A stretch of DNA of 64,000 nucleotides from Bacteriovoracia bacterium (GTDB lineage: Bacteria; Bdellovibrionota; Bacteriovoracia; Bacteriovoracales; Bacteriovoracaceae), in NCBI GenBank assembly GCA_030431635.1, contig JAUIIL010000002.1, positions 372,001 to 436,000 on the forward strand. The letters are read 5' to 3'. Below are positions 35,293-43,717 of the stretch, piece after piece. The notes beneath the pieces were generated by a model that was not told where the DNA came from, ran no database searches, and saw only the letters and a program-made list of their open reading frames with translations. Both the position numbers and the translations under genes were made by a program. Position 1 is the stretch's first letter, and every line of letters starts with the position of its first letter.

Positions 35293-36995
35293 TAATTAAT
35301 AGAAGAGTTTTACTTTATCTAAGCTTCCTTCTTCTCCTACTTGGATGTGCTTCAGGTAACAGAAAAGAAAGAGGGGAGCTTGGTAATTTATATGCGCAAG
35401 GAAAATATCAGGATGCTCTGAATTTTCTTGAACAGGGTGATATTAAAAAAAATAAATATTCCCAATTACTCTACCTTTGGGAATCGGCCAAGCTTCATCA
35501 TAACCTCGGGCACTGGGAAGTTTCGGCTAACCTTTTTGAAAAAGCTTTCGATCTCTCTCAAAAATACTACACAAAAAGCCTGACTCAAGCCTCTCAAACC
35601 TATCTGACAAACGATAATTATAGAAATTATGAAGGAGAGTTATTTGAAAGGTCGATAAGCTACTTTTATCAAGCTCTTAATTTCTACATGATGTACAAGA
35701 CAGGAAATGGAAGTCGGTTAGTTGAAAAAGAAAAAAAAGTAGAGTTGGAGAGCTATGAACTTCCGGCTTTGAGAAAAAAACAAGCTCTTTATCAAGCCCG
35801 GGCCCAAGTATTGGCCTGGGATAGTTTTTTTAAGTCAGTCCAGCGTTCAACGAGATATGATACTATTTATAAAAATGACTTACTGGTAAAAGTTTGTGGT
35901 GCGAGCATACATGAAGCGATAGGGACCAGAAACGATGCTCAGATAGCCCTCCAGCTTTATAAGGACGCTCTTAAAATTTTAAAATATTTAGGTTCAACCT
36001 ATCCGAGTTTTAATTCAAAAAACAGGGATTTTACGAAAGAGTTATTATCTCAAAAACAAAAGTTTAATTGGAATATTAAGCCTGAATTCACAAACCTTAC
36101 GGATCAAAATAAAGATTTGGAAAGTTTTCTTCAATACAAGGTTCTTAGTCTTACCCAAAAATATCAATCTAATAATTTCAGAGAAGAATTAAAAAGAATA
36201 GGAGCCGACAGCAAGCTCCAAAAGAGAGTTAAGCAAGAGAATCCTCCTAATACGACTTTGTTTTTTCATGAAAAAGTTATATCGGGAAAATCTGTCTCTC
36301 AGATTAATTTTGGACTTCATGGTGCACTAGAGAATATTAAAGATCCTAAAACCAGAGCAGTCGTTCATCAAATAGGATCAGACGTATTAACTTATTTTAT
36401 GATTCATGTTTTAGGACTCATCCCAAAAGATCGTTTTAGTCCTGGTGAATTTGTCTTTGGTCATGCAGTAGGGAGACTAACGGCTGAGTTCGCCTCAATT
36501 GATTTTGAAATTCCAGTTGTTCAAAACAAACCAGTCGCTACTAAAGCTTGGGTTACTTTGTTTAAAAATGGGAAACAGGTTGTCGAATTGATCGCACCTC
36601 TTCTTGCTCCTTTAGACGATATGGCCGCTCAATCAGTTGAAGAGAGAGTTTTTGGTACTTATACCAAAACTGGCATGCGTGTTGCTCTAAAACACTTAAG
36701 TGCTATTCTGGCGGCCTATGCGCTCTATAAAAAAATGGGAGAGAGTATTGCGGCCAAGTGGGCAGCTGTTGGAAGTTACCTTGCCGCTCAAAGAGCGATT
36801 GCTGCGACAGAAAAAGCAGACACTCGTTTTTGGTCAACCCTTCCAAAGAATATTAGGGTAGTGGATCTCTACCTTCCACCCGGCAAATACCAACTGAAAG
36901 TCCGAGTCGAAGGCACGGATAAATCAAGCTACGATTTGGGAGAAGTAGAGGTTGCAAATAAAGGGAAGAACATTTTTTCCTATTCATTACTTTAA
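35280..36995 (+). CDS. COG3014-like TPR lipoprotein in LpoB cluster
   Basis: A 571-residue lipoprotein (LLLLLGCASGN, Cys about 23) with TPR-like helices at 30-270 (NLYAQGKYQDALNFLEQGD; ALQLYKDALKILKYLG). Its C-terminal half has a Gly/Ala-rich helix region and a final beta domain (VVDLYLPPGKYQLKVRVEGT). This arrangement resembles the COG3014 proteins often found beside LpoB and LPP20 genes. It starts inside the lpoB-like gene. Likely a scaffold for the same envelope complex. Confidence 0.65.
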   Translation: MVALIINRRVLLYLSFLLLLLGCASGNRKERGELGNLYAQGKYQDALNFLEQGDIKKNKYSQLLYLWESAKLHHNLGHWEVSANLFEKAFDLSQKYYTKSLTQASQTYLTNDNYRNYEGELFERSISYFYQALNFYMMYKTGNGSRLVEKEKKVELESYELPALRKKQALYQARAQVLAWDSFFKSVQRSTRYDTIYKNDLLVKVCGASIHEAIGTRNDAQIALQLYKDALKILKYLGSTYPSFNSKNRDFTKELLSQKQKFNWNIKPEFTNLTDQNKDLESFLQYKVLSLTQKYQSNNFREELKRIGADSKLQKRVKQENPPNTTLFFHEKVISGKSVSQINFGLHGALENIKDPKTRAVVHQIGSDVLTYFMIHVLGLIPKDRFSPGEFVFGHAVGRLTAEFASIDFEIPVVQNKPVATKAWVTLFKNGKQVVELIAPLLAPLDDMAAQSVEERVFGTYTKTGMRVALKHLSAILAAYALYKKMGESIAAKWAAVGSYLAAQRAIAATEKADTRFWSTLPKNIRVVDLYLPPGKYQLKVRVEGTDKSSYDLGEVEVANKGKNIFSYSLL

Positions 36996-37020
36996 AGCCC
37001 TTTTTTTATAGCAAAAGCCT

Positions 37021-37043
37021 CATAAGTCGATATAGGACTTATG
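37021..37043 (+). promoter_or_regulatory. 8-bp hairpin covering the start codon at 37041
   Basis: CATAAGTC (37021-37028) pairs with GACTTATG (37036-37043), the second arm ending in the ATG itself. No purine-rich ribosome site is otherwise seen upstream, so the structure may limit initiation. It could be chance given the short stem. Confidence 0.3.
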
Positions 37044-37940
37044 AAGAGCTTCTTTCTTTTATTCATTTGCCTTCAAAGTGTTCACGCTATTTCAAATCAA
37101 GTGTGGACTCATGTTCATGGTGAAAATTCTCATGACACGAAAAGACTGATTGATATACTATCTCGTTCAAAAACAGGAAAAAAACTAATCCAACAGGCCA
37201 AAGAAAAAGCGGCCCAAACTGGTCGGACTCTTCTCGATGTCATTAAACCTGGTCAGGGTTCATTAACAGATACAACCTTATTAAGAAGATTCTCTTCAAG
37301 AAGTCCTAGCTCTGTTGTTTACGAGCAAAAATCGACTGTTTTTATTGATAAAGAGTCTCGTACTTACGACGCTATTTTAGACTTGGCCCATGAATTAACT
37401 CATTTTGCTTTCAGGGAAAACTTCAATCCATACCGCAAAAATTTTTCTATTCAAGAGTTCATTAGCTCTACGATTGAAGGGAAAGGCGGTGAGGTAGATG
37501 CGTATATAATGGAGTGCCAGGTTCTTCTTGAGCTTTTTTCAGCCAAAGTTGCAAAGCGTTACCAATGTAACGAAATTATTGATAAAGCCACTCATTCTAT
37601 TTCAAGAAAGCTAACTATTCAGAAATTTTATCAAGTAGGTGAGCTCTACACTAAGTTTTCTGATCTTTTAGAAAAACAGTCTCTTAGAGAAAGCTTTCCA
37701 CTCTTAGGTAAAGCTGGAGCTGTTTTTATTTCCTCTGCTTATGGTCTCCCATATCCTGTCGCGGCCTATTATGAATATAGAAGTGTTTTAGAAAAAGCTT
37801 GTGATAACGATAAAAGAAGAATGGTTTATTTTGAAAAAAACAAGCGCTCTCCGGCCAGTCTTGCAGGCTCTTATCAGACTCTTCAAGTAGATTACAATAA
37901 GCGTTGTAAAGAACTTCCCCTCTCTCTTAACTTATTCTAA
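37041..37940 (+). CDS. Secreted protein with HELTH zincin-like motif
   Basis: A 299-residue protein with a signal peptide (FFLLFICLQSVHA). The segment DAILDLAHELTHFAF (about residues 108-122) contains HExxH, the zinc-binding motif of metallopeptidases. KGGEVDAYIMECQVLLE downstream could give the third ligand (Glu). The family is not recognised and the protein could be a non-peptidase zincin. It follows the lipoprotein cluster by about 45 bp and precedes nuoB by about 150 bp. Confidence 0.65.
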   Translation: MKSFFLLFICLQSVHAISNQVWTHVHGENSHDTKRLIDILSRSKTGKKLIQQAKEKAAQTGRTLLDVIKPGQGSLTDTTLLRRFSSRSPSSVVYEQKSTVFIDKESRTYDAILDLAHELTHFAFRENFNPYRKNFSIQEFISSTIEGKGGEVDAYIMECQVLLELFSAKVAKRYQCNEIIDKATHSISRKLTIQKFYQVGELYTKFSDLLEKQSLRESFPLLGKAGAVFISSAYGLPYPVAAYYEYRSVLEKACDNDKRRMVYFEKNKRSPASLAGSYQTLQVDYNKRCKELPLSLNLF

Positions 37941-38088
37941 AGTAGCATTGAAAACTTGTTTCCAGACGCTCTGAAGTATTCTAAAATATCCCTTATAAAC
38001 TCATGAGATTACGAGGCTTTTATTGACGTTATCCAGGGTGATGGGTAAGTTAATAAAGAAAAATAACGACTAAAATAAAGAGGTAGCT

Positions 38089-38571
38089 ATGCAAGATGGT
38101 GTGGTCCTTGCAAAACTGGATGATTTCTTCAATTGGGGAAGGAAAAACTCGCTATGGCCAATGACATTTGGTCTTGCTTGCTGTGCGATTGAAATGATGG
38201 CCACTGGTGCTTCTAAATACGATCTAGAACGTTTTGGTTGTGGAGCTTTTATGGCAACTCCCAGAAGAGCCGATCTAATGATTGTTGCAGGAACTGTGAC
38301 ACTTAAAATGGCAACAAGAGTGAAAATGCTATACGAACAAATGGCTGAACCTAAATATGTTATTTCGATGGGGTCATGCTCAAATAAAGGTGGGCCTTAC
38401 TGGCAACATGGTTATCATGTTCTTAAAGGTGTTGATGAAGTTGTTCCTGTTGATGTTTACGTTCCGGGGTGTCCTCCAAGACCTGAAGCTCTGATTGAAG
38501 GAATTATGACTCTTCAAAAGAAAATCGCTAATGAAAGAATTCTAAGAGATAAGTGGGTTAAACATGCTTAG
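38089..38571 (+). CDS. nuoB: NADH-quinone oxidoreductase subunit B
   Basis: A 160-residue subunit of respiratory complex I that holds iron-sulfur cluster N2. Seen: [11 protein letters not shown] (two ligand Cys), [28 protein letters not shown], and [12 protein letters not shown], so all four N2 cysteines are present. It starts the run nuoB-C-D-I. No nuoA precedes it; an intergenic region of about 150 bp with a possible TTGACG (38023-38028) lies upstream. GAGGTAG precedes the ATG. Confidence 0.96.
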   Translation: MQDGVVLAKLDDFFNWGRKNSLWPMTFGLACCAIEMMATGASKYDLERFGCGAFMATPRRADLMIVAGTVTLKMATRVKMLYEQMAEPKYVISMGSCSNKGGPYWQHGYHVLKGVDEVVPVDVYVPGCPPRPEALIEGIMTLQKKIANERILRDKWVKHA

Positions 38572-39142
38572 TATGGATTTAGAAAAGCTTAGCTCTGATA
38601 TTAATGCAAAGGTTTCAAGTGCAAACGCGAAAGTTGTGAAACCAGAAGAAGACGGAGCAGGCGATAGTTCTATTCTTATTGAAGCTTCAAGTATTAAAGA
38701 AGTAGCTCAAGCACTTCTTGATAGTGGGGTTAATGTTTTACAAGTCATTAGTGGTGTTGATTACCCTGACTACCTTGAAGTTAATTACATGTTTGCTAAG
38801 TTTGATCTTGCTAACCCTGGACAGTTCACTCTCAAATTAAGAGTCCCAGATAAAGCAAACCCTTCGGTTGAAAGTATTACTTCTTTATATCCAGCAGCTA
38901 ATTGGCAGGAAAGAGAGTGTTACGACATGATTGGGGTCACATTTAATAATCACCCTGATCATCGTAGAATTCTATGTCCTGATGATTGGGAAGGATTTCC
39001 TCTTCGCAAAGACTATAAAGTTCAGGATTACTACAGAGGAATGGTTGTCAATCCTGATGAGAAAATGAACTGGGCCGATAGAGAATTTGCCAAGAGACAA
39101 GAAGAAATATCAAAAGCTCAACAAGAAAAAAGCCAAGACTAA
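38564..39142 (+). CDS. nuoC: NADH-quinone oxidoreductase subunit C
   Basis: A 192-residue 30-kDa subunit of the complex I peripheral arm. The conserved part is [20 protein letters not shown], then [18 protein letters not shown]. The N-terminal third is more variable, as usual. It overlaps nuoB by 8 bp (ATG 38564; ATG 38573 is the alternative) and lies 9 bp before nuoD. Confidence 0.94.
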   Translation: MLSMDLEKLSSDINAKVSSANAKVVKPEEDGAGDSSILIEASSIKEVAQALLDSGVNVLQVISGVDYPDYLEVNYMFAKFDLANPGQFTLKLRVPDKANPSVESITSLYPAANWQERECYDMIGVTFNNHPDHRRILCPDDWEGFPLRKDYKVQDYYRGMVVNPDEKMNWADREFAKRQEEISKAQQEKSQD

Positions 39143-39151
39143 GGAAGAAGT

Positions 39152-40327
39152 ATGCAGACTTGGGAAAATAGCGGAGAAAAATTTAATCCAACACAAACTG
39201 CTGAGACTGAGAAGTTAAAATCAGAGCTCTTGACCCTCAATATGGGACCTCAGCATCCGGCTACCCACGGAGTTTTAAGGGTTGAAATAAAAACAGACTC
39301 TGAAGTTGTTGCTCATGCAATTCCTCATATTGGCTATCTTCATAGATGTATGGAGAAGCATTCAGAAAACCTTGATTATAGAGGAATTATCCCTTTCGTC
39401 GACAGAATGGATTACCTCGCGGCCATGAACCAAGAACATACATATGTCATGGCAGTCGAGTCAATGCTAGGAACTGAGGTTCCTAGAAGAGCTGAGTATA
39501 TAAGAGTTCTTATCCTTGAACTTCAAAGAATAGCTTCTCACTTAATGGCTTTTGGTACTTACGCTCTAGATTTGGGAGCTTTCTCTCCCTTTCTTTATGC
39601 TTTTGATGAAAGAGAAAAAATATTAAGACTTTTTGAAGAGCTATCTGGGGCAAGACTTCTTTATAATTATATTTGGATTGGTGGAGTGTGGAATGATATT
39701 ACTTCTGCTCAACTCTACAGAGTGAAAGAGTTTTGTGATCATTTTGAAGAAGAATTAAAAAAATATGACACTCTTGTCTCTCAGAATAAAATTTTTAGAG
39801 AAAGAACTCGTCACGTAGGAATTATGGATGAGCAGATGTGCTACGCTTATGGAGCAACTGGCCCAGTTCTTCGTGGTGCAGGGGTGAAGTGGGACCTAAG
39901 AAAAGTTGCTCCTTATAGTCTTTATGGTGAGCTTGATTTTGATGTTCCTGTAGGTGATGGGGACAGGGATGCTATGATTGGTGACTGTTATAGTCGATAT
40001 ATTGTGAGAATGAAGGAAATGACAGAATCTGTTAAAATTATTAGACAGATTCTTGATGGGATAGAAAGTGGGCCAGTTATTGGAAAAGTTCCTAAGGTTA
40101 TAAAACTTCCCAAAGGGGAAGTTTATATGAGAACAGAGTGTCCGAGAGGTGAGCTTGGAATTCATTTAGTCTCAGATGGTGGAAAAACTCCTTATCGCTT
40201 AAAAGTGAAATCCCCTTGTTTTACTCATACTTCTATGCTTCCAGAAATTGCACCAGGACAGCTTATTGCTGATTTTGTTGCTTCGATTGGGAGTATTGAT
40301 ATTGTTCTTGGTGAGGTCGATCGATGA
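39152..40327 (+). CDS. nuoD: NADH-quinone oxidoreductase subunit D
   Basis: A 391-residue 49-kDa subunit that forms the quinone site with NuoB. Seen: LNMGPQHPATHGVLRVEIKT, GYLHRCMEKHSENLDYRG and the C-terminal DIVLGEVDR. The PQHPATHG histidines involved in quinone chemistry are present. The start overlaps nothing and follows GGAAG. The stop overlaps nuoI at ATGA. Confidence 0.96.
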   Translation: MQTWENSGEKFNPTQTAETEKLKSELLTLNMGPQHPATHGVLRVEIKTDSEVVAHAIPHIGYLHRCMEKHSENLDYRGIIPFVDRMDYLAAMNQEHTYVMAVESMLGTEVPRRAEYIRVLILELQRIASHLMAFGTYALDLGAFSPFLYAFDEREKILRLFEELSGARLLYNYIWIGGVWNDITSAQLYRVKEFCDHFEEELKKYDTLVSQNKIFRERTRHVGIMDEQMCYAYGATGPVLRGAGVKWDLRKVAPYSLYGELDFDVPVGDGDRDAMIGDCYSRYIVRMKEMTESVKIIRQILDGIESGPVIGKVPKVIKLPKGEVYMRTECPRGELGIHLVSDGGKTPYRLKVKSPCFTHTSMLPEIAPGQLIADFVASIGSIDIVLGEVDR

Positions 40328-40848
40328 GCACAAATGTTGAAACAGTTTCAGTAAAAGAATACTTTCGCTCAATTTGGCAAGGGGTCTCCTCTACGGCCAA
40401 GGGAATGTGGATTACATTTCGTTATGTATGGGGAAATAAGCCCGTTACCATAGAGTATCCAGAAGTAAGAGAAGTCCTTCCAGAAAGAGCTCGTATGAGA
40501 CTCTTTAATGACGTAGATAATTGTATTTCTTGTAATATGTGTGCCATTACATGTCCTGTTGACTGTATCTATATTTCTTCAGAGAAAAGAGCTGCCGATC
40601 AAGAGGTTCCAAAGACTGATGATGGTACTCCAATGAGACAAGTGCTTACTCAATACACAATCGATACAGCTCTTTGTTGTTACTGTGGTCTTTGTACAAC
40701 AGTTTGTCCTACTGAATGCTTAACTCATTCTAACGATTATGAGTTTGCTCAATATACGCTAGGAGATATGAAGTATGACTATCTCTCTGATGATGTAAGG
40801 GCATGGAAGCAAAGAATTGTGGGAAAAGAGCCAGTATATAGAAGATAG
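40324..40848 (+). CDS. nuoI: NADH-quinone oxidoreductase subunit I
   Basis: A 174-residue ferredoxin-like subunit with two 4Fe-4S motifs: CISCNMCAITCPVDC and CCYCGLCTTVCPTEC. It passes electrons along the peripheral arm toward NuoB. Usually nuoH lies between D and I; here D and I overlap directly. It is the last nuo gene in the window. Confidence 0.95.
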   Translation: MSTNVETVSVKEYFRSIWQGVSSTAKGMWITFRYVWGNKPVTIEYPEVREVLPERARMRLFNDVDNCISCNMCAITCPVDCIYISSEKRAADQEVPKTDDGTPMRQVLTQYTIDTALCCYCGLCTTVCPTECLTHSNDYEFAQYTLGDMKYDYLSDDVRAWKQRIVGKEPVYRR

Positions 40849-40865
40849 ACTTCTATTTTGAAGGT

Positions 40866-41786
40866 ATGAAATTTTCTTCTCTATTATATTTCTTATTCTT
40901 TTTAAGCATCACCTATGCACAGAATCAGCATTTTAGAGTGATTCCGAGTGAAGGGATGGCACCAACAATCAATGCGGGTGATTACGTCTGGGCCGAGCCA
41001 GATCTTGATTATGCTGTTGGTGACGTTGTTCTTTTTAAGTATCCCCTTAATCCCAATATTATCTACGTCAAACGAATTGTCGCTAAAGGAATAGGGCAAT
41101 TTATTGAAGGAAAGAACTTTAAAATAGTGGTTAATGGAAAAACGATTGAGGAAGAGGAGAGACAAGACTTTGATCCTAAAAGGCTTATTTCTCAAAAACT
41201 CAGAAGAAGTGATATTAAGTTATTAAAAACAAAGACGGGTGAGAAAGAGCACTATATCCTTCATGACTTTTCAATAAATACGAATAAAAATTTTAAAAAA
41301 ACAGTTCTACCTTCAGGGACATACTTTTTAATTGGAGATAATCGAGATTTTTCTATCGATTCTAGAGTTTGGGGAGGGGTTCATCAAAAAGATATTTTGA
41401 GCAAGGTTAAGTACGTTTATTATAAAAATAGAGATAATTCAAAACTCGTCTCCTCTTGTATGGTAGATAGTGACTCTTCTGCTTGTAACTTTCTTGCTCT
41501 TATCTTGATTAAGAAAAAGCAATATGTTGATGCTCATGCTTATGCTCGTAAGTCATGTGAACTAGAAGACAACAATGGATGTCTCTCTTATGCGGCAACG
41601 CTCAGAATTCTAGGTAAGCGTTGGGAAGCTATCAATACTTTAAATATTCTTTGTCAGAGAAAAGTCATTTATGCTTGTAAAACAGCTGTAAAATTGGGCT
41701 CTTATCTTGAAGTCCATGAAATGCCTAAAGAGGCTTTTGAAGACATTATAGATAAAGAGTTTGACACTCTTTTTGAGGAAGATTAA
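40866..41786 (+). CDS. Secreted signal-peptidase-I-like protein with catalytic Ser replaced by Gly, plus Cys-rich repeats
   Basis: A 306-residue protein. It has a cleavable-looking signal peptide (LLYFLFFLSITYAQ) instead of the usual membrane anchors. The S26 fold follows: RVIPSEGMAPTINAGDYV, YVKRIVAKG (K69, the general-base position) and GDNRDFSIDSRVWGG. In S26 peptidases the residue before Met in SxMxPT is the nucleophile (PSGSMMPT in E. coli LepB); here it is G30, codon GGG at 40953-40955. Residues about 195-290 form Sel1/TPR-like helices with paired cysteines (RKSCELEDNNGCLSYA). It is probably a pseudoenzyme acting outside the cytoplasm. It follows nuoI by 17 bp. Confidence 0.8.
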   Translation: MKFSSLLYFLFFLSITYAQNQHFRVIPSEGMAPTINAGDYVWAEPDLDYAVGDVVLFKYPLNPNIIYVKRIVAKGIGQFIEGKNFKIVVNGKTIEEEERQDFDPKRLISQKLRRSDIKLLKTKTGEKEHYILHDFSINTNKNFKKTVLPSGTYFLIGDNRDFSIDSRVWGGVHQKDILSKVKYVYYKNRDNSKLVSSCMVDSDSSACNFLALILIKKKQYVDAHAYARKSCELEDNNGCLSYAATLRILGKRWEAINTLNILCQRKVIYACKTAVKLGSYLEVHEMPKEAFEDIIDKEFDTLFEED

Positions 41787-41872
41787 AACTAAAAAATCAG
41801 GCACGGGGTGCTTTTAAAAGCTGAGAATATACCCGAGAACTTGCTCTAGTTAATACTAGCGAAAGGATTGTC

Positions 41873-43261
41873 ATGGAACTAAACACATTTGATCTTAGCG
41901 TTTTTATTTTCTTAACATTTTTAACTATCGCCGCTGTTTTTTATGGAAATAAAAAAACGACACCAGATGGGCCTGAAACCTTAATTGACTATCTACTTAT
42001 GGGGAGACAACTAACTCTTCCTCTTTTTTTAATGACATTAGTTGCTACATGGTATGGGGGAATTTTAGGGGTTACTCAAATAGCCTATGAAAAAGGAATA
42101 TATAATTTTATCACTCAAGGTTTTTTTTGGTACGTCACTTATATTATCTTTGCTTTCTTCTTAGTAAATAGGATTAGGAGATATGAAGCTTTAACATTAC
42201 CAGATTTAGTGGGGAAAATGTTTGGCAAAAAAGCTAGAATCTTGGCGGCCATTTTTAATTTATTTAATGTTATTCCTATTGCTTATACGATTAGCCTTGG
42301 TATTTTGATTCAAAGTTTTTTTTCCATTTCATTTTTTTACTCAATGTTGATTGGTTTAGGAGTTGTAAGCACCTATTGTATGCTTGGTGGTTTTAGGGCC
42401 GTTGTGTTTTCTGATGTTGTTCAATTTTTTATCATGTGCCTGAGTGTCTTACTTGTTTTGATTTTTTCCTACACCCAGTATGGAGGTTTGGATTTTTTAA
42501 AAGGAGCTCTTCCTTCAACTCATTTTGAGTTAACAGGAGGAAATTCTTTAGGACAAACATTTGTTTGGGGATTTATTGCTCTTTCAACACTAGTTGATCC
42601 AAACTTTTATCAGCGCTGTTTTGCTGCTAAAAACTCTCAAGTCGCAAAAAAAGGAATTCTTCTTGCAACATTTGTGTGGTTTCTCTTTGATATTTGTACC
42701 ACTCTAGGAGGGATGTATGCTAGAGCGGTCATGCCTGAAGTCAATTCAAATCAAGCGTATATTCATTACTCATTTTCAGTATTACCAAACGGATTAAAAG
42801 GTTTTTTTCTAGCAGGTCTTGTGGCCACGATTGTTTCTACTATCGACTCTTATATTTTTGTGGCCAGTAATACGCTTAGTTTTGATTTTTTTCCTCGTAA
42901 GAGATTTTCTAAAAAATTTCATCATATTGGAGTTTTGTTTGTTGGCATCATAACACTTCTCATGGGCACTATTTTTGATGGAAATATTAAAAATGTTTGG
43001 AAAACAATAGGAAGCTATAGTGCTTCTTGTTTGCTTTTCCCTGTTATCTTAGGACATATTATTCCTGGAAAAATCTCAGACAATGAGTTTAGCCTGATGG
43101 TGCTAATTGGAGTTATAACAACGACCTGCTGGAAGTTAACTACTCCTCTACCTCTGGATGAACTTTATGTCGGAGTTTTATCAACAATGCTTTCATTAAT
43201 ATTCATTAAGGCTTACAAAAGAATATTTGGTCCAAGAGATTGTTTAAAGACAGTCAGTTAA
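41873..43261 (+). CDS. Sodium:solute symporter family protein
   Basis: A 462-residue inner-membrane protein with about 13 helices and the SSS-family pattern: DYLLMGRQLTLPLFLMTLVA, ATWYGGILGVTQIAYEKG, and LVATIVSTIDSYIFVASNT near the sodium site. The substrate (sugar, amino acid, acetate or similar) cannot be told. GAAAGGATTGTC precedes the ATG. The 3' end overlaps the leftward small regulator gene by 18 bp. Confidence 0.88.
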   Translation: MELNTFDLSVFIFLTFLTIAAVFYGNKKTTPDGPETLIDYLLMGRQLTLPLFLMTLVATWYGGILGVTQIAYEKGIYNFITQGFFWYVTYIIFAFFLVNRIRRYEALTLPDLVGKMFGKKARILAAIFNLFNVIPIAYTISLGILIQSFFSISFFYSMLIGLGVVSTYCMLGGFRAVVFSDVVQFFIMCLSVLLVLIFSYTQYGGLDFLKGALPSTHFELTGGNSLGQTFVWGFIALSTLVDPNFYQRCFAAKNSQVAKKGILLATFVWFLFDICTTLGGMYARAVMPEVNSNQAYIHYSFSVLPNGLKGFFLAGLVATIVSTIDSYIFVASNTLSFDFFPRKRFSKKFHHIGVLFVGIITLLMGTIFDGNIKNVWKTIGSYSASCLLFPVILGHIIPGKISDNEFSLMVLIGVITTTCWKLTTPLPLDELYVGVLSTMLSLIFIKAYKRIFGPRDCLKTVS

Positions 43262-43543
43262 ATCTGAATCCAATTTATGAAGTTCTTTACAGGCATTTTC
43301 TTCAGAGACAGATTTTAAAAACTTCTCTCTCAATTGAGTGTCATCAGGGTTTAATTTTAATATCATCTTGTTTGCCATTTTTAATGAAGGGATGTTTTGA
43401 CGAGAGAGTATTTTAGAAAATAAACTCGGATCGACTTCTAGCCACTGAGAAAAAGCTCTCAAAGAGAAGCGTGGGTTTTTTGCTTTCTTCTTTTCAAACT
43501 CAGTTGATAAATATGTAATATAAAAAGGTATTTTTTTTCCCAT
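43244..43543 (-). CDS. Small protein with only the TIGR02147 N-terminal HTH-like domain
   Basis: A 99-residue protein. FYITYLSTEFEKKKAKNPRF, SLRAFSQWLEVDPSLFSKIL and the following stretch match the N-terminal domain of the two TIGR02147 proteins at 15794 and 19578. The roughly 160-residue C-terminal domain is absent. It has a normal stop and no partner secreted protein. It could be a standalone DNA-binding or inhibitory form, or a shortened relic. It is convergent with the symporter gene. Confidence 0.65.
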   Translation of the reverse strand: MGKKIPFYITYLSTEFEKKKAKNPRFSLRAFSQWLEVDPSLFSKILSRQNIPSLKMANKMILKLNPDDTQLREKFLKSVSEENACKELHKLDSDLTDCL

Positions 43544-43717
43544 GATTTTTTATAACCTAAGCTTTCAAAAAATGAAATGACTCATTGAGCAGTTGCTAAA
43601 TATTTCTTTTTTTGAAGCGTTGAGCTATAAAGAATGGGTTTCTTTTTCCTGTACCTTTTGTTTCCATAATTTTAGAGATATTCTTCAGTATATTTATTTA
43701 GGACTAGGGGGATTTTA

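Noticed and set aside
38564-39142. Frameshift or fusion at the nuoB/nuoC overlap
   Set aside because: Both proteins keep full-length conserved ends; the 8-bp overlap is ordinary coupling.
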